Shown: positions 33,293 through 42,799 of the stretch, piece by piece
Layout of the letters: each line of letters begins with the position of its first letter
Position numbering within the stretch: position 1 is the stretch's first letter
Assembly: GCF_025562755.1 (NCBI RefSeq)
Contig: NZ_CP103300.1
Span: forward strand, 372,001 to 436,000
DNA: 64,000 nucleotides
DNA from: Endozoicomonas euniceicola
GTDB taxonomy: Bacteria; Pseudomonadota; Gammaproteobacteria; Pseudomonadales; Endozoicomonadaceae
Reading direction: 5' to 3'
Notes under the pieces: generated by a model
The model's database searches: none
Seen by the model: the letters and a program-made list of their open reading frames with translations, nothing else
Told to the model about the DNA's origin: nothing
Translations under genes and position numbers: made by a program

Positions 33293-36193
33293 TTACCTAG
33301 GAGCCTGACCGAGAATAGACTGCCCTACTGCGGCGGCAGTAAATTGGTCTGACTGTTGACTATTCGCCCCGGCAGCGGTCAGAAGTTCCACGCACCTGGT
33401 ATGACCGCTCTGGGTAGCGGCGTAGAGGGGAGTCTTGCCATACCCTTTAGCATTGACATCCGCCCCGGCATTGATCAGGGCTTGCAAGCACTCGGGTTGA
33501 CCCCCAATAGCAGCTAAGAACAGGGGAGTAAAGCCACCCATCATCCGTGCATCGACAGTCGCATTTCCCTTGATCAGGACTTCCACACACGGGGAATTGC
33601 CGTCCAGGACAGCGAAGTGCAGAGGTGTGGCACCATCCGTCGCCCAGGCAGCATCAACATCCGCCCCGGCCTTGATCAGAAGTTCCACGCACCCGATACG
33701 ACGGACTTGGGCAGCGAGGTGCAGAGGAGTGGCACCATTCGTCGTCAGGGCAGCCTTAACATCCGCCCCGGCCTTGATCAGAAGTTCCACGCACTCGGTA
33801 TGACCGCCTCGGGCAGCGATGTGCAGAGGAGTGGCACCATCCGCCGTCCGGGCAGCATCAACAGCTGCCCCGGCCTTGATCAGAAGTTCCATGCACTCGA
33901 TATGTCCGCCTAGGGCAGCGAGGTGCAGAGAAGTGACACCATCCGTCGTCCGGGCAGCATCAACATCCGCCCCGGCCTTGATCAGAAGCTCCACGCACCC
34001 GGTATGACCGTTCTGGGCAGCGATGTGCAGAGGGGTGGCACCATCTGCCCTCAGGGCAGCACCAACAACCGCCCCGGCATCGATCAGGGTTTGCAAAAAC
34101 CCTGCATGACCCTTCAGGGCAGCAACGTGCAACAAACTGATGCCGGAACCCGAAACGGCTGAACGAAACTGTTCATTGACAATACTACTGTCTATTTCCA
34201 GCAGACGCTGCAGTGTTTCCAAATCCCCGTTACGAGCAACATTCAGAGGCAAGGATTCACAGAATTCAGAGTCTTCATAAAGCTTGCTGCCGTTCACTCG
34301 CACCAGCGGCAAAGCTCTTTGCCGACAATAAGCACACGAACGTGATGCAAGAGCCGTAGCCGGAGCCTGCTCCCTAAGCCATCCGGCAATGCACTCCAGA
34401 TGATATTGGTGATTACAGTTCGTCTTGACGACCGAAATAGTGCCTAAGTCACTCCTGCAGATGGAGCACTTGTCACCCTGTAACTTCTCATTTCCTTCTG
34501 CAGCGGTTGAGCGCCCCCCCGCTACTGAAATACCAGCTTCTGGCTTCTCCTCTTCGCAAGGTCCGTGACAAGACGGGCAGTCGATGGTCTTGCTGTATGT
34601 ATGTTTATCGTTGTCGGGTGGCTCTTCCCCTTCATCGCCTTTTTTCCAGCCACTCTCACTCTTATTATCCCGAGACGCTTTGTTTTTGAGGGCGTTTGAA
34701 TTTGAGCCTTCTTGACTGCCTGCTGCCTCAGATGAACTGGCTTTGCTTTTTTTCTGATTCTGGCCTCCGCCTTCCTGATGGGGTACCTGCCTCTCATCGT
34801 ACTGGCTTGAAAGATCAGCTGACAACATCGCCCGGAACTGACGCGCCAGCGTTTCAAGACCAGAAACCAGAAACTCAGTTTGTTTTGTTGACACGTTAAT
34901 GTCGTCTGTTTCCAGCTGCAACTGTTGTTCCAGCCGTCTTCTCAATGCCTGGTAAACCAAACCCGCGTCCGTAAGTCGCCACCGGTCGTAGAACAGGGCT
35001 TCTTCATGTGTCAGCTCACCGGGAACAATGAGAATGCTCTGATAGTCAGTGTTTACGTGGTGTTGAGACAGCGACTGTTTCAGGGCGTCATCATCACGTT
35101 GCCACAGCTCCCGGTCATCAGTAGCCAGGGATGCCTTCAGGAATGACAAAATCCCCGGAGAACCCTGATCGTTTTCCGTTATTCCGGTTGCGGATGTATC
35201 CAAATCAGTCAGGTATTCAAGGTCAGCGGCAATCAGCATGATCCTGTTATCAAGAATCCGGGCCAGGTCACCATGACCCAGGGCTATGGCCTGTTGCATT
35301 TTTTTTCGGAGGATTTTTAACAGTTGTCGTTTATTTTCCAGATTCTTCCTGATCAGTTCTTCCGCTGAATCCTGCTCCGGGTACTCCTTGTCGCCATAGA
35401 TAATGATCAGTGGCTCAGGCTCGGCATCGAAGGTGTAATGAGTGCTGTCATTATCGTCATCGTCACCATCACCGCCACTCCCGGAAGCCACCAGACTACC
35501 AGTGACGATACCTGCAATGTCCTTCAGAGCTTCGGTATCCAAAAGTGCGAGGTAGCTTTGCGTCTGGATGTTGAGCAATTTTTCGTACAAAGAAACCAGA
35601 CTGACACTCCGGAGAATGTTGTCCCGGGTAATAACTACCCGCATAGAGGCATCACTGATAGAAACAACAGCGGCAGGATAAGGCGGTCTTTTAACAAGTC
35701 GCTGCCAGTTAGCAATCGCCTGATCCAGCTCTCCCTCAAGCCTGTTTCTTTTTCTGTCGTTTGCCTCTCTGGAAAAAGCACCGTCAGGAATCAGTCTGTT
35801 TTTTAACAGTGTTTTTAAAAAGGATGTCCGGGACGGTGATTCCGCCTGTAACGGGTTTTTGTGGCTTAATACGTTTCCGGGTCTGCCCGAAAAAACAACA
35901 CCGGCGCTTCCGGCAGTTGAAAAAACGGTTGACAGGAAATAGAAAAGCAAACTGTCAGAGAAAGGAGAAAAAACTGCTCTGCTATCGTCAACAGGTTTAA
36001 AACATACCTGACCGCTGTCGGCTAAAAACGAATCAGCTAAAAACGCCTTTCCTGGAAAACCTGCCGTTAAATCACTGACTGGTTTACAGATAACACCGTC
36101 GGTGGCAGCAAAAAGCGCTGAACTGGCAAACAGGAAGATAATAAAAAGTCGTAAAAAGTCAGCACTCAGAGATGTCAGGTAATTATGCACCAT
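33293..36193 (-). CDS. RING-H2/ankyrin protein 1 (966 residues, 9 ankyrin repeats)
   Basis: First (leftmost) of seven related genes. It has a signal peptide (LRLFIIFLFASSALFAA, about residues 14-30), a helical region to about 570 and a RING-H2 finger at about 575-623: CSIC, then CNHQYHLEC, then CAYC, which gives all eight zinc ligands. The RING type binds ubiquitin-conjugating enzymes in eukaryotes. Nine ankyrin repeats follow. The last three are 32-33 residues and differ from the uniform 34-residue units elsewhere, and the C terminus (FTAAAVGQSILGQAPR) is unique. The start is ATG preceding the GTG used by the others, with an AGGAG site. Only 28 bp separate it from gene 2, so cotranscription is likely. 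E3-ligase activity is inference. Confidence 0.82.
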   Translation of the reverse strand: MVHNYLTSLSADFLRLFIIFLFASSALFAATDGVICKPVSDLTAGFPGKAFLADSFLADSGQVCFKPVDDSRAVFSPFSDSLLFYFLSTVFSTAGSAGVVFSGRPGNVLSHKNPLQAESPSRTSFLKTLLKNRLIPDGAFSREANDRKRNRLEGELDQAIANWQRLVKRPPYPAAVVSISDASMRVVITRDNILRSVSLVSLYEKLLNIQTQSYLALLDTEALKDIAGIVTGSLVASGSGGDGDDDDNDSTHYTFDAEPEPLIIIYGDKEYPEQDSAEELIRKNLENKRQLLKILRKKMQQAIALGHGDLARILDNRIMLIAADLEYLTDLDTSATGITENDQGSPGILSFLKASLATDDRELWQRDDDALKQSLSQHHVNTDYQSILIVPGELTHEEALFYDRWRLTDAGLVYQALRRRLEQQLQLETDDINVSTKQTEFLVSGLETLARQFRAMLSADLSSQYDERQVPHQEGGGQNQKKSKASSSEAAGSQEGSNSNALKNKASRDNKSESGWKKGDEGEEPPDNDKHTYSKTIDCPSCHGPCEEEKPEAGISVAGGRSTAAEGNEKLQGDKCSICRSDLGTISVVKTNCNHQYHLECIAGWLREQAPATALASRSCAYCRQRALPLVRVNGSKLYEDSEFCESLPLNVARNGDLETLQRLLEIDSSIVNEQFRSAVSGSGISLLHVAALKGHAGFLQTLIDAGAVVGAALRADGATPLHIAAQNGHTGCVELLIKAGADVDAARTTDGVTSLHLAALGGHIECMELLIKAGAAVDAARTADGATPLHIAARGGHTECVELLIKAGADVKAALTTNGATPLHLAAQVRRIGCVELLIKAGADVDAAWATDGATPLHFAVLDGNSPCVEVLIKGNATVDARMMGGFTPLFLAAIGGQPECLQALINAGADVNAKGYGKTPLYAATQSGHTRCVELLTAAGANSQQSDQFTAAAVGQSILGQAPR

Positions 36194-36221
36194 TAAGCTC
36201 CTGCCTACCGTATTTAGCCAG

Positions 36222-39200
36222 TTATTGGTCTGACGGTTGGCTATTCTCCTCGGCAGCGGTCAGAAGTTTCGCGCAACCGGTCTGGCCGTTCCGGTTAGCG
36301 GTGCGCAGCGGAGTGTCACCATTCGTCGTCAGGGCAGCCTTAACATTCGCCCTGGCCTTGATCAGAAGCTCCACGCACCCGGTACGACCTTTCAGGGCAG
36401 CGAGGTGCAAAGGAGTGGTACCATCCGCCGTCCGGGCAGCATCAACAGCCGCCCCGGCCTTAATCAGAAGCTCCACGCACTCGATATGACCGCCTAGGAC
36501 AGCGAGATGCAAAGGAGTGGCACCATCCGCCGTCCGGGTAGCATCAACAGCCGCCCTGGCCTTAATCAGAAGCTCCACGCACTCGGTATGACCGCCTTGG
36601 GCAGCGAGGTGCAGAGGAGTGTCACCAAACGTCGTCCGGGCAGCATCAACAGCCGCCCCAGCCTTGATCAGAAGTTTCATGCACTTGGTATGACCTTTGT
36701 GGGCAGCGAGGTGCAGAGGAGTGGCACCATCCGTCGTCCAGGCAGCATCAACAGCCGCCCTGGCCTTAATCAGAAGCTCCACGCACTCGATATGACCGCC
36801 TAGGACAGCGAGATACAAAGGAGTGGCACCATCCGCCGTCCGGGTAGCATCAACAGCCGTCCTGGCCTTGATCAGAAGCTCCACGCACTCGATATGACCG
36901 CCTTCGGCAGCGCGGTGCAGAGGAGTGGCACCATTCGTCGTCAGGGCAGCCTTAACATCCGCCCCAGCCTTGATCAGAAGTTCCACGCACTCGGTATGAC
37001 CTTTCAGGGCAGCGAGGTGCAGAGGAGTGACACCATCCGTCGTCAGGGCAGCCTTAACATCCGCCCTGGCCTTGATCAGAAGCTCCACGCACTCGGTATG
37101 ACCGCCTTGGGCAGCGAGGTGCAGAGGAGTGTCACCAAACGTCGTCCGGGCAGCATCAACAGCCGCCCCAGCCTTGATCAGAAGTTTCATGCACTTGGTA
37201 TGACCTTTGTGGGCAGCGAGGTGCAGAGGAGTGGCACCATCCGTCGTCCAGGCAGCATCAACAGCCGCCCTGGCCTTAATCAGAAGCTCCACGCACTCGA
37301 TATGACCGCCTAGGACAGCGAGATGCAAAGGAGTGGCACCATCCGCCGTCCGGGTAGCATCAACAGCCGTCCTGGCCTTGATCAGAAGCTCCACGCACTC
37401 GATATGACCGCCTTCGGCAGCGCGGTGCAGAGGAGTGGCACCATTCGTCGTCAGGGCAGCCTTAACATCCGCCCCAGCCTTGATCAGAAGTTCCACGCAC
37501 TCGGTATGACCTTTCAGGGCAGCGAGGTGCAGAGGAGTGACACCATCCGTCGTCAGGGCAGCCTTAACATCCGCCCTGGCCTTAATCAGAAGCTCCACGC
37601 ACTCGGTATGACCGCCTTGGGCAGCGAGGTGCAGAGGAGTGTCACCAAACGTCGTCCGGGCAGCATCAACAGCCGCCCCAGCCTTGATCAGAAGTTTCAT
37701 GCACTTGGTATGACCTTTGTCGGCAGCGAGGTGCAGAGGAGTGGCACCATCAGTCGTCCAGGCAGCATCAACAGCCGCCCTGGCCTTGATCAGAAGTTCC
37801 ACGCACTCGATATGACCGCCATGGGCAGCGAGGTGCAAAGGAGTGGCACCACTTGTCATCCGGGCAGCATCAACAGCCGCCCCGGCCTTGATCAGAAGCT
37901 CCACGCACTCGATATGACCGCCTTCGGCAGCGAGATGCAGAGGAGTGGTACCATCCGTCGTCAGGGTAGCATCAACAGCCGCCCCAGCCTTGATCAGAAC
38001 TTTCACGCACTCGGTATGACCGCCTTGGGCAGCGATGTGCAGAGGAGTGGCGCCATTCGTCGTCTGGGCAGCATCAACATCCGCCCCAGCCTTGATCAGA
38101 AGTTCCACACACTCGGTATGATTGTTCTCGGCAGCGAAGTGCAAGGGAATGCGACCATCCGCCGTCAGGGTAGCCTTAACATCCGCCCTGGCCTTAATCA
38201 GAAGCTCCACGCACCCGTTATGACCTTTGTAGGCAGAGAGATGCAAAGGAGTGTCACCAAACGTCGTACGGGCAGCATCAACAGCCGCCCCGGCCTTGAT
38301 CAGAAGTTCCATGCACCCGGTATAACCGTACTTGGCAGCGGAGTACAGAGGAGTGGTACCATCCGTCGTCCGGGCAGCATCAACAGCCGCCCCGGCCTTA
38401 ATCAGAAGCTCCACGCCCCCGGTATGACCTTTGTCGGCAGCGATGTGCAGAGGAGTGGCACCATTCGTCGTCAGGGCAGCATCAACAGCCGCCCCAGCCT
38501 TGATCAGAACTTTCAGGCACTCGGTATGACCGCCTTGGGCAGCGAGGTGCAGAGGAGTGGCACCATTCGTCGTCAGGGCAGCATCAACAGCCGCCCCAGC
38601 CTTGATCAGAACTTTCAGGCACTCGGTATAACCTTTGTCGGCAGCGATGTGCAGGAGGGTGAGACCATCTGCCCTCAGGGCAGCATCAACAACTGCCCCG
38701 GCATCAATCAGGGGTTGCAAGCACTTCGTATGACCATTCAGGACAGCAGCGTGCAACAAACTGATGTCGGAATTCGAAACAGCTAAACGAAATTTTTTAT
38801 TGGCAATACTACTGTTCTTATTCAGCAGACTCTGCAGCGTTTCCAAATCCCCCGCACGACAAGCTTGCAGAGGCAGGGATTCACAAAATTCAGAGTCTTC
38901 ATCGAGCTTGCCACCGTTCACTCGCACTAGCGGCAAGGCTTTTTGTCGACAATAAGCACACGAACGTGATGCAAGAGCCGTAGCCGGAGCCTGCTCCCTA
39001 AGCCATCCGGCAATGCACTCCAGATGATATTGGTGATTACAGTTCGTCTTGACGACCGAAATAGTGCCTAAGTCATCCTTGCAGATGGAGCACTTGTCAC
39101 CCTGTAACTTCTCATTTCCTTCTGCAGCGGTTGAGCGCCCCCCCGCTACTGAAATACCAGCTTCTGGCTTCTCTTTTTTGCAAGGTCCGTGGCAAGGTGA

Positions 39201-40814
39201 GCAGTCGATGGTCTTACTGTATGTATGTTTATCGTTGTCGGGTGGCTCTTCCCCCTCATCGCCTTTCTTCCAGCCACTCTCATTTTTATTGCCCCGGGGA
39301 ACTTTGTTTCGGGGGACGTTTGAATTTGAGCCTTCTTGACTGCCTGCTGCCTCAGATGAACTGGCCTTGCGTTTTTTCTGATTCTGGCCTCCGCCTTCCT
39401 GATGGGGTACCTGCCTCTCATCGTACTGGCTTGAAAGATCAGCTGACAACATAGCCCGGAACTGACGCACCAGTGTTTCAAGACCAGAAACCAGAAACTC
39501 AGTTTGTTTTGTTGACACGTTAATGTCGTCTGTTTCCAGCTGCAACTGTTGTTCCAGCCGTCTTCTCAATGCCTGGTAAACCAAACCCGCGTCCGTAAGT
39601 CGCCACCGGTCGTAGAACAGGGCTTCTTCATGCGTCAGCTCACCGGGAACAATGAGAATGCTCTGATAGTCAGTGTTTACGTGGTGTTGAGACAGCGCCT
39701 GTTTCAGGGCGTCATCATCACGCTGCCACAGCTCCCGGTCATCAGTAGCCAGCGATGCCTTCAGGAATGACAAAATCCCCGGGGAACCCTGATCGTTTTC
39801 CGTTATTCCGGTTGCGGATGTATCCAAATCAGTCAGGTATTCAAGGTCAGCGGCAATCAGCATAATCCTGTTATCAAGAATCCGGGCCAGGTCACCATGA
39901 CCCAGGGCTATGGCCTGTTGCATTTTTTTTCGGAGGATTTTTAACAGTTGTCGTTTATTTTCCAGATTCTTCCTGATCAGTTCTTCCGCTGAATCCTGCT
40001 CCGGGTACTCCTTGTCGCCATAGGCAATGATCAGTGGCTCAGGCTCGGCATCGAAGGTGTAATGAGTGCTGTCATTATCGTTATCGTCACCATCACCGCC
40101 ACTCCCGGAAGCCAACAGACTACCTGTGACGATACCTGCAATGTCCTTCAGAGCTTCGGTATCCAAAAGTGCGAGGTAGCTTTGTGTCTGGATGTTGAGC
40201 AGTTTTTCGTACAAAGCAACCAGGCTGGCGCTCTGGAGAATGTTGTCCCGGGTAATAACTACCCGCATAGAGGCATCACTCACAGAAACAACAGCGGCAG
40301 GATAAGACGGTCTTTTAACAAGTCGCTGCCAGTTAGCAATCGCCTGATCCAGCTCTCCCTCAAGCCTGTTTCTTTTTCTGTCGTTTGCCTCTCTGGAAAA
40401 AGCACCGTCAGGAAGCAATCTGTTTTTTAACAGTGTTTTTAAAAAGGATGTCCGGGACGGTGATTCCGCCTGTAACGGGTTTTTGTGGCTTAATACGTTT
40501 CCGGGTCTGCCCGAAAAAACAACACCGGCGCTTCCGGCAGTTGAAAAAACGGTTGACAGGAAATAGAAAAGCAAACTGTCAGAGAAAGGAGAAAAAACTG
40601 CCCTGCTATCGTCAACAGGCTTAAAACATACCTGACCGCTGTCGGCTAAAAACGAATCAGCTAAAAACGCCTTTCCTGGAAAGCCTGCCGTTAAATCACT
40701 GACTGGTTTACAGATAACACCGTCGGTGGCAGCAAAAAGCGCTGAACTGGCAAACAGGAAGATAATAAAAAGTCGTAAAAAGTTAGCACTCATAGATGTC
40801 AAGTAATTATGCAC
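36222..40814 (-). CDS. RING-H2/ankyrin protein 2 (1530 residues, 26 ankyrin repeats)
   Basis: The longest member. It starts with GTG at 40814 with AGGAGC seven bases upstream. It has a signal peptide, an acidic Ser/Gly/Asp stretch near 240, a Lys-rich disordered linker (about 480-560), RING-H2 at about 573-625 (CSIC, CNHQYHLEC, CAYC) and 26 ankyrin repeats. Repeats 12-16, 17-21 and 22-24 are copies of one five-repeat block of 510 bp. The first 640 residues are almost identical to those of gene 6, whereas repeats 1-12 match gene 4, so the gene is a mosaic. Cytoplasmic action in a host cell would need export beyond the periplasm; no secretion system is visible in this window. Confidence 0.83.
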   Translation of the reverse strand: MHNYLTSMSANFLRLFIIFLFASSALFAATDGVICKPVSDLTAGFPGKAFLADSFLADSGQVCFKPVDDSRAVFSPFSDSLLFYFLSTVFSTAGSAGVVFSGRPGNVLSHKNPLQAESPSRTSFLKTLLKNRLLPDGAFSREANDRKRNRLEGELDQAIANWQRLVKRPSYPAAVVSVSDASMRVVITRDNILQSASLVALYEKLLNIQTQSYLALLDTEALKDIAGIVTGSLLASGSGGDGDDNDNDSTHYTFDAEPEPLIIAYGDKEYPEQDSAEELIRKNLENKRQLLKILRKKMQQAIALGHGDLARILDNRIMLIAADLEYLTDLDTSATGITENDQGSPGILSFLKASLATDDRELWQRDDDALKQALSQHHVNTDYQSILIVPGELTHEEALFYDRWRLTDAGLVYQALRRRLEQQLQLETDDINVSTKQTEFLVSGLETLVRQFRAMLSADLSSQYDERQVPHQEGGGQNQKKRKASSSEAAGSQEGSNSNVPRNKVPRGNKNESGWKKGDEGEEPPDNDKHTYSKTIDCSPCHGPCKKEKPEAGISVAGGRSTAAEGNEKLQGDKCSICKDDLGTISVVKTNCNHQYHLECIAGWLREQAPATALASRSCAYCRQKALPLVRVNGGKLDEDSEFCESLPLQACRAGDLETLQSLLNKNSSIANKKFRLAVSNSDISLLHAAVLNGHTKCLQPLIDAGAVVDAALRADGLTLLHIAADKGYTECLKVLIKAGAAVDAALTTNGATPLHLAAQGGHTECLKVLIKAGAAVDAALTTNGATPLHIAADKGHTGGVELLIKAGAAVDAARTTDGTTPLYSAAKYGYTGCMELLIKAGAAVDAARTTFGDTPLHLSAYKGHNGCVELLIKARADVKATLTADGRIPLHFAAENNHTECVELLIKAGADVDAAQTTNGATPLHIAAQGGHTECVKVLIKAGAAVDATLTTDGTTPLHLAAEGGHIECVELLIKAGAAVDAARMTSGATPLHLAAHGGHIECVELLIKARAAVDAAWTTDGATPLHLAADKGHTKCMKLLIKAGAAVDAARTTFGDTPLHLAAQGGHTECVELLIKARADVKAALTTDGVTPLHLAALKGHTECVELLIKAGADVKAALTTNGATPLHRAAEGGHIECVELLIKARTAVDATRTADGATPLHLAVLGGHIECVELLIKARAAVDAAWTTDGATPLHLAAHKGHTKCMKLLIKAGAAVDAARTTFGDTPLHLAAQGGHTECVELLIKARADVKAALTTDGVTPLHLAALKGHTECVELLIKAGADVKAALTTNGATPLHRAAEGGHIECVELLIKARTAVDATRTADGATPLYLAVLGGHIECVELLIKARAAVDAAWTTDGATPLHLAAHKGHTKCMKLLIKAGAAVDAARTTFGDTPLHLAAQGGHTECVELLIKARAAVDATRTADGATPLHLAVLGGHIECVELLIKAGAAVDAARTADGTTPLHLAALKGRTGCVELLIKARANVKAALTTNGDTPLRTANRNGQTGCAKLLTAAEENSQPSDQ
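36475..37810. repeat. 510-bp super-repeat (five ankyrin units) inside gene 2
   Basis: The sequence starting acgcactcgatatgaccgcc recurs at 36781 and 37291, 510 bp apart, which is five 102-bp ankyrin units. A related start at 36475, 306 bp earlier, marks a shortened third copy. The 510-bp copies differ at only a few bases, so the expansion is recent. Confidence 0.9.
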
Positions 40815-40886
40815 CTTTAAGCTCCTGCCTACAGTTCGGAGTTATTGAAATTATGCACAAGACAACACTCAGCTAGTTCTCGTCCC
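40815..40886. other. Leader of gene 2 up to the IS110 array
   Basis: Holds the ribosome binding site of gene 2 (plus 40821-40826) and a second aattatgcac motif (40849-40858) that repeats the one at the gene start. Bases 40848-40886 are the 39-bp segment found again between IS copies 1 and 2. The IS array now separates gene 2 from the upstream region that other copies retain. Confidence 0.7.
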
Positions 40887-41169
40887 AAACGTTCATGGCC
40901 GGTAACTGGCCACCCCGAAGCATGAAAATGTTGAAGTCTTCATCCAGACTTGGAGTGGGCGGCAAGGCCTGATCATGGTCGACAAATTTTTCAGAGGCTT
41001 TTGACCCTGAATCCAAACTGACCTGGACGGATCGCTCGTACCCCTAATCGTTTCCCGTCTTACGACGTTGAACGGATAGTAAAAAGACCTCTGCCGATCC
41101 TCGGCTTATGGCCCACGATCAATCCATCAGACCTTGCCATCTTCCATGATCCATAGGGAGATTAGTCTG
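40887..41169 (+). ncRNA. Candidate bridge RNA region, IS copy 1
   Basis: IS110-group elements encode a structured bridge RNA in the left non-coding end that selects target and donor DNA. This left end is long and begins with a TGGCC-GGTAAC-TGGCCA hairpin. The RNA boundaries and guide loops cannot be fixed by eye. Confidence 0.4.
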
Positions 41170-42393
41170 ATGCAGTCAATTTTGAAATGTTGTGCTGGCC
41201 TCGATGTTCACAAGATGATGGTCATGGCGACTGTTCAGACCGAAGACGAGAACGGCGAAATCAAAGAGATCACTCAATCGTTCAAGACGTATCGACGTGA
41301 ACGCAGGAAGCTTCGCGATTTCCTGGTGAAACATCAGGTTGAGCTCGTAGTCATGGAAAGCACTGGCGTTTACTGGAAATGCGTTCACGAAACTCTGATT
41401 AAAGCAGGCCTCAAGGTCTGGGTTGTCAATGCCCGTCACGTCAAGAATGTGCCCGGTCGCAAGACCGATGTCCAGGACAGTCAGTGGCTGGCAACACTGG
41501 GTCGGTGTGGTTTGCTTCGCCCCAGCTTTGTACCGCCTCCTGATATCGAGCAGCTGAGGTTGCTGTTTCGCCGTCGTCAGAAACTGGTGGGGCAGCTTGC
41601 CGGTGAAAAGACCCGTCTGCATAAAGTTCTGGACGACGCCGGTATCCGTCTCGGTGGTGTAGTGAGTGACATACATGGCAAGTCCGCACAGGAAATGATT
41701 CAGGGGCTGATTGATGGCCTGCCTCCGCAAGAGCTGGTGAAGTTTGCCCGTGGCAAGCTGAAGAGCAAAACCAAAGAGTTATTCGACAGCATGGAAGGCT
41801 CCCTGTCTTCAGCACACCTGACAGTGCTTAAGAGCATCCGGAAACATATTCAGTACCTGGATGATGAGGTTGCTGAATTGGATGCAGGAATACGCAATAT
41901 TGTACAAACTCAGTACCGGGAACCCTGGCAGCTATTGCAAACCCTTCCTGGAGTCGATGAGATCGCAGCAGCAGGGTTGATTGCTGAGATCGGTGATGAC
42001 ATGAGTGCCTTTGGCAGCCGGGAGTCTCTGGCATCCTGGGCAGGCCTCTGTCCGGGTAACAATGAAAGCGCCGGTAAGCGTAAGAGTGGTAAAACTCGTA
42101 AGGGCAACCAGTCCTTACGACGGCTGATGTGTGAGATAAGTCAGGCAGCTGTAAAGACCAAAAGTCAGTTTAAAGGCAAGCACCAGAGCCTGACCATTCG
42201 CCGAGGATATAAGCGCAGCATCATTGCCATCGGACATAAAATGTTGCGGGTGATCTACTGCATCCTCACTAAGCTTACGCCCTACAAGGATCCAGAGATT
42301 GATTACGAAGCACTGACGGTTCGCAGGAATGCACCGCGCTGGTTACAGATGCTCCAGAAATATAATTATCTGCCGGCTTTAACCAAAGAATAA
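41170..42393 (+). CDS. IS110-family transposase, copy 1
   Basis: DEDD-type recombinase of 407 residues. The N-terminal RuvC-like domain shows GLDVHK (first Asp), MESTGVYW (Glu) and KTDVQDSQWLA (last two Asp). A coiled-coil middle follows, then the Transposase_20 domain with LPGVDEIAAAGLIAEIGD and WAGLCPGNNESAGKRKSG. I chose the ATG at 41170 because a GGGAG site precedes it and the family N terminus starts there; an upstream in-frame ATG is at 41134. The three copies in the window have identical protein sequences, so the spread is very recent. Confidence 0.95.
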   Translation: MQSILKCCAGLDVHKMMVMATVQTEDENGEIKEITQSFKTYRRERRKLRDFLVKHQVELVVMESTGVYWKCVHETLIKAGLKVWVVNARHVKNVPGRKTDVQDSQWLATLGRCGLLRPSFVPPPDIEQLRLLFRRRQKLVGQLAGEKTRLHKVLDDAGIRLGGVVSDIHGKSAQEMIQGLIDGLPPQELVKFARGKLKSKTKELFDSMEGSLSSAHLTVLKSIRKHIQYLDDEVAELDAGIRNIVQTQYREPWQLLQTLPGVDEIAAAGLIAEIGDDMSAFGSRESLASWAGLCPGNNESAGKRKSGKTRKGNQSLRRLMCEISQAAVKTKSQFKGKHQSLTIRRGYKRSIIAIGHKMLRVIYCILTKLTPYKDPEIDYEALTVRRNAPRWLQMLQKYNYLPALTKE

Positions 42394-42477
42394 AAACTCA
42401 TCCGAGGCTGCGAGTGAGAACCTTGCCTGTCGATGAGGGTGGAGTGCTTTGCGAGTTCGGAGCTCTATTTTCATAGT

Positions 42478-42516
42478 AAATTATGCACAAGACAACACTC
42501 AGCTAGTTCTCGTCCC
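42478..42516. repeat. 39-bp captured host segment between IS copies 1 and 2
   Basis: Identical to 40848-40886, the leader flank of RING-ankyrin gene 2. It forms, with each following IS, a 1630-bp direct tandem unit. Confidence 0.95.
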
Positions 42517-42799
42517 AAACGTTCATGGCCGGTAACTGGCCACCCCGAAGCATGAAAATGTTGAAGTCTTCATCCAGACTTGGAGTGGGCGGCAAGGCCT
42601 GATCATGGTCGACAAATTTTTCAGAGGCTTTTGACCCTGAATCCAAACTGACCTGGACGGATCGCTCGTACCCCTAATCGTTTCCCGTCTTACGACGTTG
42701 AACGGATAGTAAAAAGACCTCTGCCGATCCTCGGCTTATGGCCCACGATCAATCCATCAGACCTTGCCATCTTCCATGATCCATAGGGAGATTAGTCTG
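42517..42799 (+). ncRNA. Candidate bridge RNA region, IS copy 2
   Basis: Same sequence as the left end of copy 1; the same caution applies to its boundaries. Confidence 0.4.

Larger units (their letters stand above)
40887..42477 (+). mobile_element. IS110-family element, copy 1
   Basis: A 1591-bp element from aaacgttcatgg to ttttcatagt. The non-coding left end is 283 bp and the right end 84 bp. The empty site, seen at 53696-53715 (ctcgtcccaaaacgtagcc), allows a two-base AA core without long target duplication, as expected of IS110 elements. There are no long terminal inverted repeats. Confidence 0.9.

Noticed and set aside
37323..38786. Long plus-strand open frame (487 codons) antisense to gene 2, with its own 34-residue repeat
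   Set aside because: It is the mirror of the 102-bp ankyrin units: the same period, no start signal, and its breaks follow the sense repeats. Equivalent frames occur antisense to all members.
41176..41730. Minus-strand frames inside each IS110 transposase gene
   Set aside because: Repeated identically in each copy because the DNA is identical; the sense DEDD transposase explains the sequence.
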